Numbered from the stretch's first letter, positions 9,074 through 18,804 are shown. The stretch: 64,000 nt of DNA from Desulfovibrio ferrophilus (GCF_003966735.1 NZ_AP017378.1:1473501-1537500); one strand, 5' to 3'. Notes: generated by a model not told the origin, from the sequence alone. Numbers and translations: made by a program.

Positions 9074-9114
9074 AGCCAGGGCCCGGAGCATTCCACTCCA
9101 GACCCTGGCTTTTC
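9074..9114 (+). terminator. Intrinsic terminator after purine nucleoside phosphorylase
   Basis: An AGCCAGGG / CCCTGGCT stem with an inner GGAG/CTCC pairing is followed by a short T run at 9110-9113. Confidence 0.7.
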
Positions 9115-9143
9115 AAATTCGTCAAGGAAGCAATCTCGCGTCA

Positions 9144-9527
9144 CTAGGAGTTCGGATAAGCCTGCACCACATCATCGATATTCAGCTGTTTGGATCTGAA
9201 TCCATCAGCCTCGATGACAAAACGCGTCAGGATGTTCTCCTCATGGTCAATCACATCCAGATTACTTTCAAATCCGTCGTCCATGGCGTCCATCACCCAC
9301 AACACGACATCTTCAATGCCTTCGTAGTGACCATCGTGCTCAATAACGACCACACCTTCGTCGTACCCGACCTCATCAAAATCCAGTAGTTCATCAAGTT
9401 TGCCAAAGGCTTCTTCTGAAACACCGCGAAACTCACCGAAAATCCTTATGCCTCTTCGCATATCGCAACCCTGCTTCAAGCCCGGCATGCCGGGGTTTTG
9501 GTCTGTAATCTTTTTTAAAAATTTCAT
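9144..9527 (-). CDS. Hypothetical acidic protein
   Basis: A 127-residue acidic protein that I do not recognise. The C-terminal half is strongly negative (LDFDEVGYDEG, IEHDGHYEGIEDVV, DAMDDGFE). There is no signal peptide or membrane segment. The start is uncertain: ATG 9527 (MKFLKK) is used here, ATG 9461 (MRRGIR) has a comparable CAGGG-type ribosome-binding site, and the frame stays open to 9635. A 14-bp perfect palindrome (9481-9494) falls inside the 5' part, which may mean the true start is the later one. Confidence 0.6.
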   Translation of the reverse strand: MKFLKKITDQNPGMPGLKQGCDMRRGIRIFGEFRGVSEEAFGKLDELLDFDEVGYDEGVVVIEHDGHYEGIEDVVLWVMDAMDDGFESNLDVIDHEENILTRFVIEADGFRSKQLNIDDVVQAYPNS

Positions 9528-9745
9528 TCCGGGTTGTCGAGAAAAATCTACTTCCCTGCCGACATTTTGGCGCGTCATCGACCAGCGCTGTGATTGCCCT
9601 TTCCAAAAAACAAATAAACACCAATAAATCAGCATGTTAAGAATATTGGCAAGGTGTTTGCTGTTGTCTAGCCAGCGCAGTCATGAACCAGGGCAGCGCT
9701 TGAACACACTCATCATTTCCAGCTGCGATACAAGGAGGATGCACC

Positions 9746-10069
9746 ATGCTTTCCCTGCTCAAGAAACCTGAACAAGAGACCCGGATGCCGGACAAGATCC
9801 AGAGCGCCAAGGATCTGTTCACCAGCGGCCAATTTCCTGTTGTCACCACCAAGGAAATGCCCGGCAAAAACGTCAAGCGCATCATCGGACTGGCCGCATT
9901 CCGCGGCTACGACATGGAGCAGGCTTTTTACGGCATGATCACCCGTGCCCTGTCCAATGGCGCCAACGCCATTATCGGGTACCGTGAAAACGTGGCCTTC
10001 CATCCCGATGGCAGCAAGTACATTTCCTGCTACGGAACAGCCGTTCGTCAGATCGAAGTCAAAGCCTAA
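9746..10069 (+). CDS. YbjQ/UPF0145-like protein
   Basis: A 107-residue small cytoplasmic protein resembling the YbjQ family (annotated elsewhere as putative heavy-metal-binding, function unproven). The matching parts are FPVVTTKEMPGKNVKRIIG near residues 30-48, and LSNGANAIIGYRENV with a C-terminal strand ending IEVKA. It has an ideal ribosome-binding site (AAGGAGG at 9732-9738). It is a single-gene unit ended by the hairpin at 10093-10132. The family match is moderate and no reaction can be assigned. Confidence 0.75.
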   Translation: MLSLLKKPEQETRMPDKIQSAKDLFTSGQFPVVTTKEMPGKNVKRIIGLAAFRGYDMEQAFYGMITRALSNGANAIIGYRENVAFHPDGSKYISCYGTAVRQIEVKA

Positions 10070-10092
10070 CAAGCCCAATTGCCATTTAAAAA

Positions 10093-10132
10093 AACAGGGT
10101 GCTCCCAAAAGGGGGCACCCTGTTATCGTTTT
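10093..10132. terminator. Bidirectional terminator between the YbjQ-like gene and a convergent lipoprotein gene
   Basis: A 13-bp stem (AACAGGGTGCTCCC with GGGGGCACCCTGTT) is preceded by an A run and followed by TATCGTTTT, serving both flanking genes. Confidence 0.85.
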
Positions 10133-10146
10133 ATAGTACGAGTCTC

Positions 10147-10692
10147 TTATTGCCGGGCCATCATCTCCAGCACTCCTCTGTAAATCTTCAGAGAGGCCAA
10201 GTCGGTAAAATCACGCCCGTCCAATATCACCCTGTCCAGAATGATACCGTCAATTTTGTGCCCTTCAATTTCGAAGTTCTTGAGCTTCATAAACATTTGA
10301 GCGTTTTTGAAACGTTCGGAGCCCAAATCAAAGGACATAGCATCCAACCGGAACTGTCCAGCCCCGATATACACAAGGCGCTTGGCCTCGCTCTTCTGTT
10401 CCACATACTTCTCAAAGTCAGCCAGAGTCATGCGACGGGCATACGCCTGAAGTTGCTCGGCCGACATCCCCTGATTCCCCATACGAATAATGACCAGACG
10501 CATGTCGCGGCCATCATCAAGGATGAACATCCGTTTCGACAGGTCCTGCATGGGATCAGTGGCCTTTTGGGGTGAAGCCTGTTCCATGGTTGACTTGGCA
10601 GGTTTGGACCCGGCTGTTTTGCAGGAGATCAAGCCAGCTGCCATACTCAGAGCCAATAAGGCGGTGAGACAAAATAAGACTGTATTGCGCAT
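10147..10692 (-). CDS. Putative lipoprotein of unknown function
   Basis: A 181-residue protein with a lipoprotein signal peptide: a hydrophobic stretch at residues 5-20 and a lipobox LISC with Cys24 as the lipidation site. After a low-complexity linker rich in Lys, Ser and Pro, a mixed alpha/beta domain of about 130 residues follows, with no motif I recognise. It has a good ribosome-binding site (GGAGGG). The ATG at 10692 is clear. It sits alone between the terminator at 10093-10132 and the tRNA gene. Confidence 0.8.
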   Translation of the reverse strand: MRNTVLFCLTALLALSMAAGLISCKTAGSKPAKSTMEQASPQKATDPMQDLSKRMFILDDGRDMRLVIIRMGNQGMSAEQLQAYARRMTLADFEKYVEQKSEAKRLVYIGAGQFRLDAMSFDLGSERFKNAQMFMKLKNFEIEGHKIDGIILDRVILDGRDFTDLASLKIYRGVLEMMARQ

Positions 10693-10861
10693 TCATTCCC
10701 TCCGGAATTTTCACTTCAGGCATTGCATACACTGTGGGCCCCGGTTTCGCCAACCCGCATTTCCAATGAAAAAATCCGTACCGTGAAAAAGAAAAACAAA
10801 ACCGCCACACAAAACAAATGGGACCTGCCCTACGGCAAGTCCCATTTGTATAAAATCTTAG

Positions 10862-10948
10862 TGGTACCGGGGGGGGGATTTGAACCCCCACGAGCGTGAA
10901 CCCGCTGGATTTTGAATCCAGTGCGTCTACCAATTCCGCCACCCCGGC
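10862..10948 (-). tRNA. tRNA-Leu(CAA)
   Basis: An 87-nt class II tRNA on the minus strand. The acceptor arms are GCCGGGG and CCCCGGT, followed by discriminator A and an encoded CCA. The anticodon stem CTGGA/TCCAG encloses the loop TTCAAAA, giving anticodon CAA, which reads the leucine codon UUG. The extra arm and the T arm (GGGGG-TTCAAAT-CCCCC) are intact. The nine-G run on the plus strand is simply the T stem adjoining the acceptor stem. Confidence 0.95.
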
Positions 10949-11368
10949 AACGAACGAAAATTGATAGGCAAACACGGAAGGAGAGTCAAGAAAAATCCAA
11001 AGGAAAAACACATCGCCCATCACAATCACCGAACTTCGCAACCGCCACAGCCACTTGACTACACCATGAAGAAAATCAACATCGCCGTCCTCTCAATAAT
11101 TCTTCTGTCCCAAAGGTCGCGTAGAACCAAAAAATAATTTCTCCAAATTTACCCACCAGATTTTGTTCGGTCAAACCAGCCCGAAACTCAACAATCATCA
11201 ACAGCGCAAACACCACCCACTCAAAACATCGAAAACAATCTACAGAACCTGACCAAAGAGGTTTCCGGAGGCAACACGATTAATGCTACTCCCCCTTGCC
11301 TTCATACTAACATACCACTAGCGAGGAGTGTCGAAACGACATGAATTGTCAGAAGGAGCACCTCACCA
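10949..11368. other. Intergenic region upstream of the first chemoreceptor gene
   Basis: About 420 bases without a credible gene, AT-richer than its surroundings. It contains a short inverted repeat TGTCG-AAA-CGACA at 11329-11341 and ends with the ribosome-binding site AGAAGGAG of the chemoreceptor. No convincing promoter was recognised, although the tRNA and chemoreceptor promoters must both lie here. Confidence 0.6.
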
Positions 11369-13408
11369 ATGATCAACAGCATCAAATCACACTTGATTCT
11401 CGGATTTTCAAGCCTCTGTGCAATCAGTCTCGCCATCGCCCTGTTCGGATTTATAGAAATCAAATCCATCGGTGAATCCGCCGATGTGCTGACGACGCGA
11501 TGCACCCAGCTTATCATCAGCGTGAAGAATCTGGAGATTCAAGCTCTCCAACTCAGAATCCATGAAAAAGAATACGCCCAAAACGTCAAGTCCCCAACTA
11601 CGCGTGCCCAAAGCAAGCAATATTTTAACCAGACCATGCAGGCTTTACTCAAGGACCTGGATTACGCCGAACCCCTTGCAGCCTCACTCAACGTCGTCAG
11701 TACTGAACAGCGTCAGCAATTCCGCGAAATACGCGTCAGATTTGAAAATTACCACAATCACTTCCTCTCCATTTCCCAACAGCTAGCCGCCAACGGAACG
11801 ACGGGAGACATCGCTATACAGCAGTTGTTTGCCCCCTTGGATAAGGACATCGAGAGTATCATTGAGGCTCTGGACAAGGCCAAGATCGACATCGCCATCC
11901 TCGACAGCACCGTTGATCAACTCAATGCCCAAAACCAGCACGCCATGTTTGTGTTCGCTGCCCTGACCCTGGCGGCACTGCTGGTCGCACTGCTGGCCCT
12001 TACCTTGACTCTCAAGGCCGTGGGAAGGCCCGTCAAACACATCGTCAGTCTGGCAAGCCAAGTTGCTGGGGGCGACCTCAACGCCAGGAACGAAGAAGCG
12101 ATGCCCAGAGAAATGATGTTGATTCGCAGTGCCCTGGAACAGATGGTCCACGAACTTAAATTCCGCATAGGATCGGCAGAAGGCGTTCTGGACAATCTCC
12201 CCATGCCCTTTCTGATGGTGGATGCCAAAGAACGGGTTGTGCGCACCAACCAGGCCTGTCTGGATATGCTGGAACTGGATGGCCCAGTACAGGCGCAGTA
12301 CGGTCTCAAACTGGGCGAGGTTTTCTACAACGATCCCACGCGCCAAACGGCTGTTGGCAAAAGCATCCATCATGGTGAAAAATTCGTAAACCTGAGCGTA
12401 CAGATCGCCGGGCACAAGGGAGGCTCTCTTGACGTTCTAGCCAACGTTTTCCCTCTGCACGACCTGGACGGGGAATGTATCGGCGGCGTCTGTATCTATC
12501 TCGACATGACCGCAAACAAGCAACAGGAACGTCAAATCATCGAACAGAACCAAGCCATTACCCGAACAGCCGAACAGGCGGGACGTATTTCCATGGAGAC
12601 GGCTGCTGCTGCCGAAGAACTTTCGGCACAGATCGAACAGACATCCCGAGGCGCTGAGCAGCAGAGCCAGAGGACACAGGAAGCCGCCACGGCCTTGGAA
12701 CAAATGAGCGCCTCCGTCATTGAGATCGCACGCAATTCAGGACTTTCAGCAGAATACGCCAAGGAAGCCAGCGCCAAGGCACAGTCGGGAAGGGACAGCA
12801 TGGAAGTCACCTTGACCTCCATGACCCGTCTGAGTGAACAATCGGCCGAACTCAAGACAAGCCTCACCAACCTCGGAGTCCAGGCGGAAAGCATTGGCTC
12901 AGTCATGGACGTCATCTCCGACATTGCGGACCAGACCAACCTGTTGGCGCTCAATGCCGCCATTGAGGCAGCACGAGCTGGCGATGCTGGTCGCGGCTTC
13001 GCCGTCGTGGCAGACGAGGTTCGCAAACTCGCGGAAAAAACAACCATCGCGACCAAGGAAGTGGGTGATGCAGTGGGCCGAATCCAACAGGAAACAAACC
13101 ACAACATCCAAGCCATGGAAGACACTCTGACCAGTATCAACGAAAGTTCTGGCTACGCCGAACAGGCCGGAAGTGCATTGCGCGAGATCGTCGACATCGT
13201 TGGCACCACCACCGAGCAAATTTTGAGCATTGCCGCAGCCAGCGAGGAACAATCCGCCGCCGTGGAAGAAATCTCCCATTCCATGGAAGACATCAACGGC
13301 ATCAGTGGGGAGAGCGCCAATTCAATGGTTCAAGCCTCCCAAGCCGTTATGGAGCTTTCTCAACTGACCCATGATCTGAACACGGTCATTGACGGCCTGC
13401 GAAGCTGA
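11369..13408 (+). CDS. Methyl-accepting chemotaxis protein with PAS domain
   Basis: A 679-residue chemoreceptor. Residues 8-28 form the first membrane segment and 29-190 a helical periplasmic sensor. Residues 192-214 are the second membrane segment, followed by a HAMP domain ([18 protein letters not shown]) and a cytoplasmic PAS domain at about 275-390 ([19 protein letters not shown]). The long coiled coil ends in the signalling tip with the conserved [18 protein letters not shown] and [14 protein letters not shown]. It should relay ligand and possibly redox or energy signals to CheA/CheW. The ligand is unknown. Ribosome-binding site AGAAGGAG; own terminator at 13440-13472. Confidence 0.94.
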   Translation: MINSIKSHLILGFSSLCAISLAIALFGFIEIKSIGESADVLTTRCTQLIISVKNLEIQALQLRIHEKEYAQNVKSPTTRAQSKQYFNQTMQALLKDLDYAEPLAASLNVVSTEQRQQFREIRVRFENYHNHFLSISQQLAANGTTGDIAIQQLFAPLDKDIESIIEALDKAKIDIAILDSTVDQLNAQNQHAMFVFAALTLAALLVALLALTLTLKAVGRPVKHIVSLASQVAGGDLNARNEEAMPREMMLIRSALEQMVHELKFRIGSAEGVLDNLPMPFLMVDAKERVVRTNQACLDMLELDGPVQAQYGLKLGEVFYNDPTRQTAVGKSIHHGEKFVNLSVQIAGHKGGSLDVLANVFPLHDLDGECIGGVCIYLDMTANKQQERQIIEQNQAITRTAEQAGRISMETAAAAEELSAQIEQTSRGAEQQSQRTQEAATALEQMSASVIEIARNSGLSAEYAKEASAKAQSGRDSMEVTLTSMTRLSEQSAELKTSLTNLGVQAESIGSVMDVISDIADQTNLLALNAAIEAARAGDAGRGFAVVADEVRKLAEKTTIATKEVGDAVGRIQQETNHNIQAMEDTLTSINESSGYAEQAGSALREIVDIVGTTTEQILSIAAASEEQSAAVEEISHSMEDINGISGESANSMVQASQAVMELSQLTHDLNTVIDGLRS

Positions 13409-13439
13409 CTCTGACAGCTGCCCACTGACACGAAAGAAG

Positions 13440-13472
13440 GCCGCCGTCCCATTCCGGGACAGCGGCTTTTTT
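13440..13472. terminator. Terminator between the chemoreceptor and thioesterase genes
   Basis: A GCCGCC-GTCCC-ATTCC-GGGAC-A-GCGGC hairpin is followed by six T bases on the plus strand. It also has a partial T run on the minus strand, so it may act in both directions. Confidence 0.85.
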
Positions 13473-13553
13473 CATTCAATGCTTCTGACAACTCGCGAAA
13501 GGCGGAAACAAAAGCGGAATTCAAGTCCATAAAATGAACGATTCCTACAAGAT

Positions 13554-13982
13554 TCAGGCCTTGTCTTTCTTGGCACTGACCAAAAAAGAAGCATCTGCCG
13601 AGGCCACGGCCAGCCCCTGACTGTCGACAATCTCAGCCCGGGTGAATATCACCCGGCTTCCTCGGCGAATCACAACGGCCTCGGCTCGCAGATCCTCCCC
13701 TGCCCCTGCAGGTGAAAGATAACGGACGGACATATCCACTGTTGCCGTCACTCGCCCATTGTTCAGGGTCGAAAGCACGGCATGGGCCATGGCTTCATCT
13801 GCCAGGGTGGCAAGCACACCACCACCGACCACACCCGCGCCCTGCAGCAATTTGCGATCATACGGCAGCCGCAACACGGCCTGACCCTCTCCAGCGCTCA
13901 GCACCTCGATCCCAAGGGTCGTCAGCAATGGATTGACGGCCTGATCCGCATGGACAACAGCTTCAAGATATTTCTCGGGCAC
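13554..13982 (-). CDS. Hotdog-fold thioesterase, PaaI/YbdB type
   Basis: A 142-residue single hotdog domain, probably a tetrameric acyl-CoA thioesterase. The PaaI-type region is visible as LQGAGVVGGGVLATLADEAMAHAV, where the Gly-Gly turn and the following acidic residue correspond to the active-site helix, and VDMSVRYLSPA forms the next strand. The substrate cannot be told. It begins at GTG 13982 with a good GGAGG ribosome-binding site. It lies downstream of icd on the same strand but is separated by a terminator at 14026-14054. Confidence 0.85.
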   Translation of the reverse strand: MPEKYLEAVVHADQAVNPLLTTLGIEVLSAGEGQAVLRLPYDRKLLQGAGVVGGGVLATLADEAMAHAVLSTLNNGRVTATVDMSVRYLSPAGAGEDLRAEAVVIRRGSRVIFTRAEIVDSQGLAVASADASFLVSAKKDKA

Positions 13983-14025
13983 GGGGCACCTCCGGGCAGA
14001 AATCAGTCAGTTTGCCAATCACATC

Positions 14026-14054
14026 AAAAAGCCGCCGCCCGTTAGGGCAGCGGC
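14026..14054 (-). terminator. Terminator after isocitrate dehydrogenase
   Basis: Read on the minus strand, an AGCCGC-TGCCC / GGGCG-GCGGCT hairpin with a four-base loop is followed by five T bases. Confidence 0.85.
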
Positions 14055-14084
14055 TCCATGGATATTTTACGGATCAACCAGTCA

Positions 14085-15236
14085 CTACAGGTTCTCACCC
14101 AGCAACTCGCCGAAAGCCTTACAGCCCACTACCTCGGCACCCTGAATCTGGGAAGCCAAGTCCACGGTCACTCTCTTGCCTGCGATCACCTTGTCCACGG
14201 CCTTGTGAATCAAAGCGGCAGCCTCGGGCAAACCGGCATGTTCCAGAAGCATGGCTCCGGACAAAATCAAACTGCCGGGGTTGGCCTTGTCCTGGCCGGC
14301 AATGGTCGGGGCAGTGCCATGAGTCGGCTCGAAAAACGCCAGATCATCGGACATATTCACACCGGGAGCCAATCCCAGCCCACCCACCTGCGCAGCCAAG
14401 GCGTCGGAGATATAATCTCCATTCAGGTTGGTGGTGGCGATGACGCTGTAGTCCCTGGGGTACATCAGCACGTTCTGGAACATGGCGTCAGAGATACGGT
14501 CCTTGATGATGACAGGCTTGGAGCCTCCCGCTGTGGCAGCGTCTTCAGTCATCACACTGTCCGCAAACTCCTCGGCAGCGACCTCGTATCCCCAGGCGCG
14601 GAACGCACCCTCGGTAAATTTCATGATATTGCCCTTGTGCGACAGGGTCACGCTGGGCTTGCCGTTGTCCACGGCGTGCTGCAACGCCTTGCGCACCAAG
14701 CGCTTGGACCCTTTGGCGGTCATGGGCTTGATGCCCACTCCGGCCTCGGCGTCGACGTTGGCACCCAGTTCGTCGCGCAAGAAAGCGATCAGACGTCTGG
14801 CTTCGTCAGTCCCGGCTGCGTACTCAATCCCGGCATAGACATCTTCGGTGTTCTCACGAAACACGATCATGTCCACATCCTGGGGGCGCTTCACCGGCGA
14901 CTCGACACCTTCATAATAGCGAATGGGGCGGATGCAGGCATAGAGGTCAAGGGTCTGGCGCATGGTCACGTTCAGGCTACGAAAGCCCTTGCCCACAGGC
15001 GTGGTCAACGGTCCCTTCATGGCCAGTTCGGCTTTCGCAAGTGTCTCCAGTGTGACCTGGGGCAAGTACTCGCCGGTTTCCTTGAAGGCCTTCTCACCAG
15101 CCAGCAGTTCCACCCACTCAAGCGAACGTTCACCTTTGTAGGCCTTGGCTACAGCAGCATCCAGAACAGGACGTCCGGCTGCCCAAACCTCAGCACCAAT
15201 GCCATCACCCTCGATGAAATATATGGTTCTATTCAT
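14085..15236 (-). CDS. icd: Isocitrate dehydrogenase, NADP-type
   Basis: A 383-residue enzyme that converts isocitrate to 2-oxoglutarate and CO2. Visible motifs are the N-terminal FIEGDGIGAEV, the isocitrate-binding segment SLNVTMRQTLDLYACIRP, the catalytic tyrosine region FRENTEDVYAGIE, the metal-site Asp region and the HGTAPTIAGQDKANP signature. It is shorter than the 416-residue E. coli enzyme. ATG 15236 has the ribosome-binding site TTGGAGG; the open frame extends to 15365, but that part would cross the upstream terminator. Substrate is assigned from motifs; cofactor is less certain. Confidence 0.92.
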   Translation of the reverse strand: MNRTIYFIEGDGIGAEVWAAGRPVLDAAVAKAYKGERSLEWVELLAGEKAFKETGEYLPQVTLETLAKAELAMKGPLTTPVGKGFRSLNVTMRQTLDLYACIRPIRYYEGVESPVKRPQDVDMIVFRENTEDVYAGIEYAAGTDEARRLIAFLRDELGANVDAEAGVGIKPMTAKGSKRLVRKALQHAVDNGKPSVTLSHKGNIMKFTEGAFRAWGYEVAAEEFADSVMTEDAATAGGSKPVIIKDRISDAMFQNVLMYPRDYSVIATTNLNGDYISDALAAQVGGLGLAPGVNMSDDLAFFEPTHGTAPTIAGQDKANPGSLILSGAMLLEHAGLPEAAALIHKAVDKVIAGKRVTVDLASQIQGAEVVGCKAFGELLGENL

Positions 15237-15323
15237 GCTTCCTCCAATAATCGATTTTTCAGCAAAGTGACCGCAAGGGATAGAGCAAAGAGTGGGATTT
15301 GTCCAACGCTCAAAGCATGACCG

Positions 15324-15360
15324 CAAAAAACGACCCGAAGCGCAGACATGTGCTTCGGGC
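15324..15360 (-). terminator. Terminator after the GGDEF-EAL protein gene
   Basis: On the minus strand the stem CCCGAAGC / GCTTCGGG with a ten-base loop is followed by GTCGTTTTTT. Confidence 0.8.
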
Positions 15361-15399
15361 CGCAAACAGCTTCAATTCATCGTTGTATACAAGTCAAAA

Positions 15400-17913
15400 T
15401 CAACTCTCCTGAGTTTCGCACACAGGTTCTGAGGTCTCTACTTTCGGCACTTCGTTTTTTGGAAATTCACAAACGGCAACCCCGGCATGCCCCGTAGCAT
15501 CAATAGCGATGGAGCAGTATTCTGGATCGGTTTCGGACTCCATGCCACTGATGGATCCGCGGCGGTCTCGCACATAGGAGTTCCCGGTGATCGACTTGGC
15601 GTATTTCTTCATCTCGGCTGCACGGTGCCCCAGCACTGAGAAATCACACAGGCCCTGGCAATCCACAATGGCCAGCGACACTGAAACCAAGGGGAACTGC
15701 TGGACGCATCCGTCACGACCTTTGGCCTCAATCCAGCCACGATCCCGGTCAGCGGGCATGTAGCAGCCCTTCACCAAACGTCCAAAACAACGCGTAATGG
15801 CCTTGGCAATGCGTTCCGAGCGTTCGGAGTTGCACATGATAACCAGATCGTCGCCTCCGATGTGCCCCACGAAATCTCGGGAGGAGTCACCATGGCGACG
15901 GGCAGCCCACTGAGTGACGGTGGCAATCAACTGGATGATTTTGTCACCATTCTTGAACCCATATGTGTCATTGTAGACCTTGAAATTGTCCAGATCAGCA
16001 TAGATGATGGCAAAGGATTCGCCAGAATTGCAACGGCGCTCAAGCTCTAGCTCAATGACCACATTCCCGGGCAGACCGGTCAATGGGTTGGCACCCTTGG
16101 CCATCTCCACCTGAGCCGTCGCAATGGTGTCCATCATGCGCTGCACCGAAACAACCCCCTGAAGACGCCCTCGCTCGGTAACCACAACGTGGTCAAAAAC
16201 AGTCGTTTTCTTGCGCTTCATGGCTTCTCGGGCCACATTCTCCACAGGGATCCCGTTTTCGGCATAGAGTGGTGACGGATCCATGATCAGGCTCACCGGA
16301 CGATTCAGGTAGAGCGAAAGACCGTACTGCGATGACAATGCGCTATCCAGATGATGACGCATGACCAACCCCACAGGTCGCCGTCCATTAACCACGACGG
16401 CCGCTCCCATGGGACCTGCTCCCTTAAGCAGTTCCTTGACTTCCATCACCGTGGTTTCGGGCTTGACGGAGGGCACACTCTCCACCAATTCACGCAGAGG
16501 AGAGGCAATGCGCCTGTCCCCCACCATGCCCCGGCCGGATTTCGAAAAATGATTCTGCACTTCCGGTGGCAACCCGGGCTTTGGATAAGCTGGTCGAGCC
16601 AGGAAGTACCCCTGACCATAATGGACCCCCATACGCATCAGTGTGGACAGTTCGTCCTCATTTTCGATGCCTTCGGCAATCAGACGGCAACCGATGTTGT
16701 CCGAAAAGGTCACCAGGGTTTCCATGAGCGCCCGCTTTACAGGATCACTATCGATGCCGCGTACCAGCGACATGTCCACCTTCAGATAATCAGGGCGAAT
16801 CTGCGCAATGGACCAGAGCCCGGAATATCCTGTACCCACATCATCCACCGCGACCTGAAAACCCTGGTTGCGGTAATGATCCAACGTTCTGTGGAACAGA
16901 TCGAAATCTCGTACACTGTGGCGTTCCGTGATTTCCAAAACAACGTCCGCGGCTTTGAGACCGACCTTTTCAAGCAGTTGCAAGGTCTTTCCCGGAGAAA
17001 ACTCCGGGTCCACAATCGTCCGGGGATGGATATTCAGGAAAAGCTTCTGATCCTGCCCCAGGGTTCCCAGTCTGTGTATGGCGCTCTCGCGGCAGGTTCG
17101 CTCCAGGCAAAAAACCTGATCCACCTCTTCGGCGAAATCAAACAACACGGCCGGAGAGCGAAAATGTGACTTCTTGGGCCCCCGGGTTAACGCTTCCCAG
17201 GATTTGATATTGCCCGTTTCCAGATCAACGATGGGTTGGAACACGCTTTCCAGCAGCCTGTCCGAAACGATCTCGCGAAACTCGCGAAGCAACGAGAGTT
17301 TGGTTACATCCAGAGTCCCGGCAGCTACCCGGCGGGCATCCGACAGAGCTCGATAAGCCGAATCTTCCAGCTTCGCATCAGTATCTTCAAGCATCCCATA
17401 CCCGGTTAGGACGTTCAGCCCCTGTCCGGTCACATTCAGGGTTTCCTGCTTGACCCGGCTCTTGAGCTTTAAGCGGAAGGTGAGCACCAGATCGCCCAAA
17501 TGCTCCTCCTGCCATTGGTCATCGCCGCACAGAATCAGAAATTTTCCCGGTTCCAACCGGTCAATGTAGCGCAATTTGCATTTGGACAATAACTCGTCAG
17601 ACAAGAGGCGAATCTCTTCCTCGATGATGGTCAGGATACGTCCGGCGATCATGCCTCCATAGATATCCAGAAAAACCTGAAAGTTCTCCACCTCGATGTA
17701 AAACAAGGCGACCACGCTTCCTGAATCAAGAAAGGCCTCGATACGCTCTCTACCACCTGGACGCATAAATGACAGGGACGATTCTCCCGGTTTGGTCAAT
17801 TCAATTCCCGTGGACGAATCTTTGGCAAACAATGCCGAGCCGAATCCTCGGACAGCTTCCAGCATGTTGACTCCAGTGGACAACGGATAGTTTTGGAACT
17901 CATGACTGCTCAT
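15400..17913 (-). CDS. Cyclic-di-GMP turnover protein: degenerate GGDEF, EAL, tandem CBS, GGDEF
   Basis: An 837-residue cytoplasmic signalling protein. Residues 55-200 resemble a GGDEF domain without its signature. Residues 215-450 form an EAL phosphodiesterase domain with the catalytic set intact: EALTRGP near 240, LFLNIHP, EITERHS, DDVGTGYSGL, KVDMSLV, AEGIEN and GQGYFLARP. Two CBS repeats follow at about 475-610, then a C-terminal GGDEF domain whose active-site loop reads GGDDL near 686. I expect c-di-GMP hydrolysis; cyclase activity is uncertain. The CBS pair suggests adenine-nucleotide sensing. It is monocistronic, with a terminator at 15324-15360. Confidence 0.92.
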   Translation of the reverse strand: MSSHEFQNYPLSTGVNMLEAVRGFGSALFAKDSSTGIELTKPGESSLSFMRPGGRERIEAFLDSGSVVALFYIEVENFQVFLDIYGGMIAGRILTIIEEEIRLLSDELLSKCKLRYIDRLEPGKFLILCGDDQWQEEHLGDLVLTFRLKLKSRVKQETLNVTGQGLNVLTGYGMLEDTDAKLEDSAYRALSDARRVAAGTLDVTKLSLLREFREIVSDRLLESVFQPIVDLETGNIKSWEALTRGPKKSHFRSPAVLFDFAEEVDQVFCLERTCRESAIHRLGTLGQDQKLFLNIHPRTIVDPEFSPGKTLQLLEKVGLKAADVVLEITERHSVRDFDLFHRTLDHYRNQGFQVAVDDVGTGYSGLWSIAQIRPDYLKVDMSLVRGIDSDPVKRALMETLVTFSDNIGCRLIAEGIENEDELSTLMRMGVHYGQGYFLARPAYPKPGLPPEVQNHFSKSGRGMVGDRRIASPLRELVESVPSVKPETTVMEVKELLKGAGPMGAAVVVNGRRPVGLVMRHHLDSALSSQYGLSLYLNRPVSLIMDPSPLYAENGIPVENVAREAMKRKKTTVFDHVVVTERGRLQGVVSVQRMMDTIATAQVEMAKGANPLTGLPGNVVIELELERRCNSGESFAIIYADLDNFKVYNDTYGFKNGDKIIQLIATVTQWAARRHGDSSRDFVGHIGGDDLVIMCNSERSERIAKAITRCFGRLVKGCYMPADRDRGWIEAKGRDGCVQQFPLVSVSLAIVDCQGLCDFSVLGHRAAEMKKYAKSITGNSYVRDRRGSISGMESETDPEYCSIAIDATGHAGVAVCEFPKNEVPKVETSEPVCETQES

Positions 17914-18347
17914 ATTCGGAACCTCCGAACCGAGAGTGGATTCGAACTATCCCGGATTCTCAAGAGAGCTGGGGTCATTCCGGTGATAATTCCGTGACGT
18001 TTTCATGTCGCCACGGCAACTTCATATTGAATTCCCCCATGCCACCAGTCCGCAATATTGCCAGAAATAACATTGAGCCAAAGGAGTTGTCGCAAGGCTG
18101 TAACCGTTCCCGCGACCTTTGCCTGACAACACATCTAGTGACCTTGCGCACAATTCAGGATCTCGCAATTCCGATTCTCAAAAAAATGATCGTCCTTGAA
18201 TTCTAGAATCAAGTATTCCCGATACGACTATTTTTTGATACTTTGACCAGAAGCGGCATCGGTTCCAACGTATTGAAGATGCCCTGACAGTCCAGATCAC
18301 TGCGATACATAGGCCTGAGAATACATTTGGAGAGAAGGGGAACCCCC
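17914..18347. other. Divergent intergenic region between the EAL gene and a receiver gene
   Basis: About 430 bases with no credible gene and lower GC. It must hold both promoters. A near-palindrome CTTGAATTCTAGAATCAAG at 18195-18213 could be an operator. Nothing else was recognised. Confidence 0.55.
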
Positions 18348-18746
18348 ATGGATGACTTGAGCGGAATCACCGTTCTGGTTCTTGATGATGAGCAGATGGT
18401 CCGTGAGAATCTGGAGGCCTTCCTCGAAGATGAGGGACTCAATCCCTTGACCGCAACCAACGGTGAAGAGGCTCTGACTGTCCTGGCCAAAAACGAAGTT
18501 CACGTCGGCATCATCGATATGCGGCTTCCCGGAATGGCGGGCAGCGAATTCATCGTCAAAGGGCACAAGGTCAGTCCCCAGACCCGCTTTATTGTGCATA
18601 CGGGGTCGACCAACTACAAACTGCCCCGAGAAATCCGGGACTGTGGCGTCACCCATGACGACGTATTCATCAAGCCGCTGGCAGACATGAACATCGTCAT
18701 GGAGGCCATCCACCGCCTTGTGAACCAAGGCGTAAGCAACACCTGA
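18348..18746 (+). CDS. Single-domain response regulator (receiver only)
   Basis: A 132-residue stand-alone receiver domain. The acidic pocket is DDE at residues 13-15, the phospho-acceptor is Asp57 in GIIDMRLPG, the switch Thr is in FIVHTGS, and the conserved Lys is in FIKPL. It carries no output domain, so it likely acts by protein-protein contact, as CheY or Spo0F do. I chose ATG 18348 with the AGAGAAGGGG ribosome-binding site; the frame could also start at an upstream TTG. It faces the double-receiver gene at 18805-20025 across a shared terminator. Confidence 0.9.
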   Translation: MDDLSGITVLVLDDEQMVRENLEAFLEDEGLNPLTATNGEEALTVLAKNEVHVGIIDMRLPGMAGSEFIVKGHKVSPQTRFIVHTGSTNYKLPREIRDCGVTHDDVFIKPLADMNIVMEAIHRLVNQGVSNT

Positions 18747-18752
18747 CCAATC

Positions 18753-18779
18753 AAAAAGCCGCTTTCAAAGCGGCTTTTT
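18753..18779. terminator. Bidirectional terminator between two receiver-domain genes
   Basis: A 13-bp stem, AAAAAGCCGCTTT paired with AAAGCGGCTTTTT around a single-base loop core, has A and T runs on both sides. Confidence 0.88.
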
Positions 18780-18804
18780 CAATCAATAATCCAGAAGACA
18801 ACGA

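Noticed and set aside
9481-9494. Perfect palindrome CCCGGCATGCCGGG as an operator
   Set aside because: It probably lies inside or at the 5' edge of a coding region with an uncertain start, and has no partner copies.
10869-10877. Nine-G run as a possible phase-variable tract
   Set aside because: It is explained by the T stem and acceptor stem of tRNA-Leu.
10556-11041. 161-codon frame covering the tRNA
   Set aside because: It runs straight through tRNA-Leu and shows no protein character or ribosome-binding site.
14058-15320. 420-codon open frame on the plus strand
   Set aside because: Antisense to isocitrate dehydrogenase; no family resemblance.
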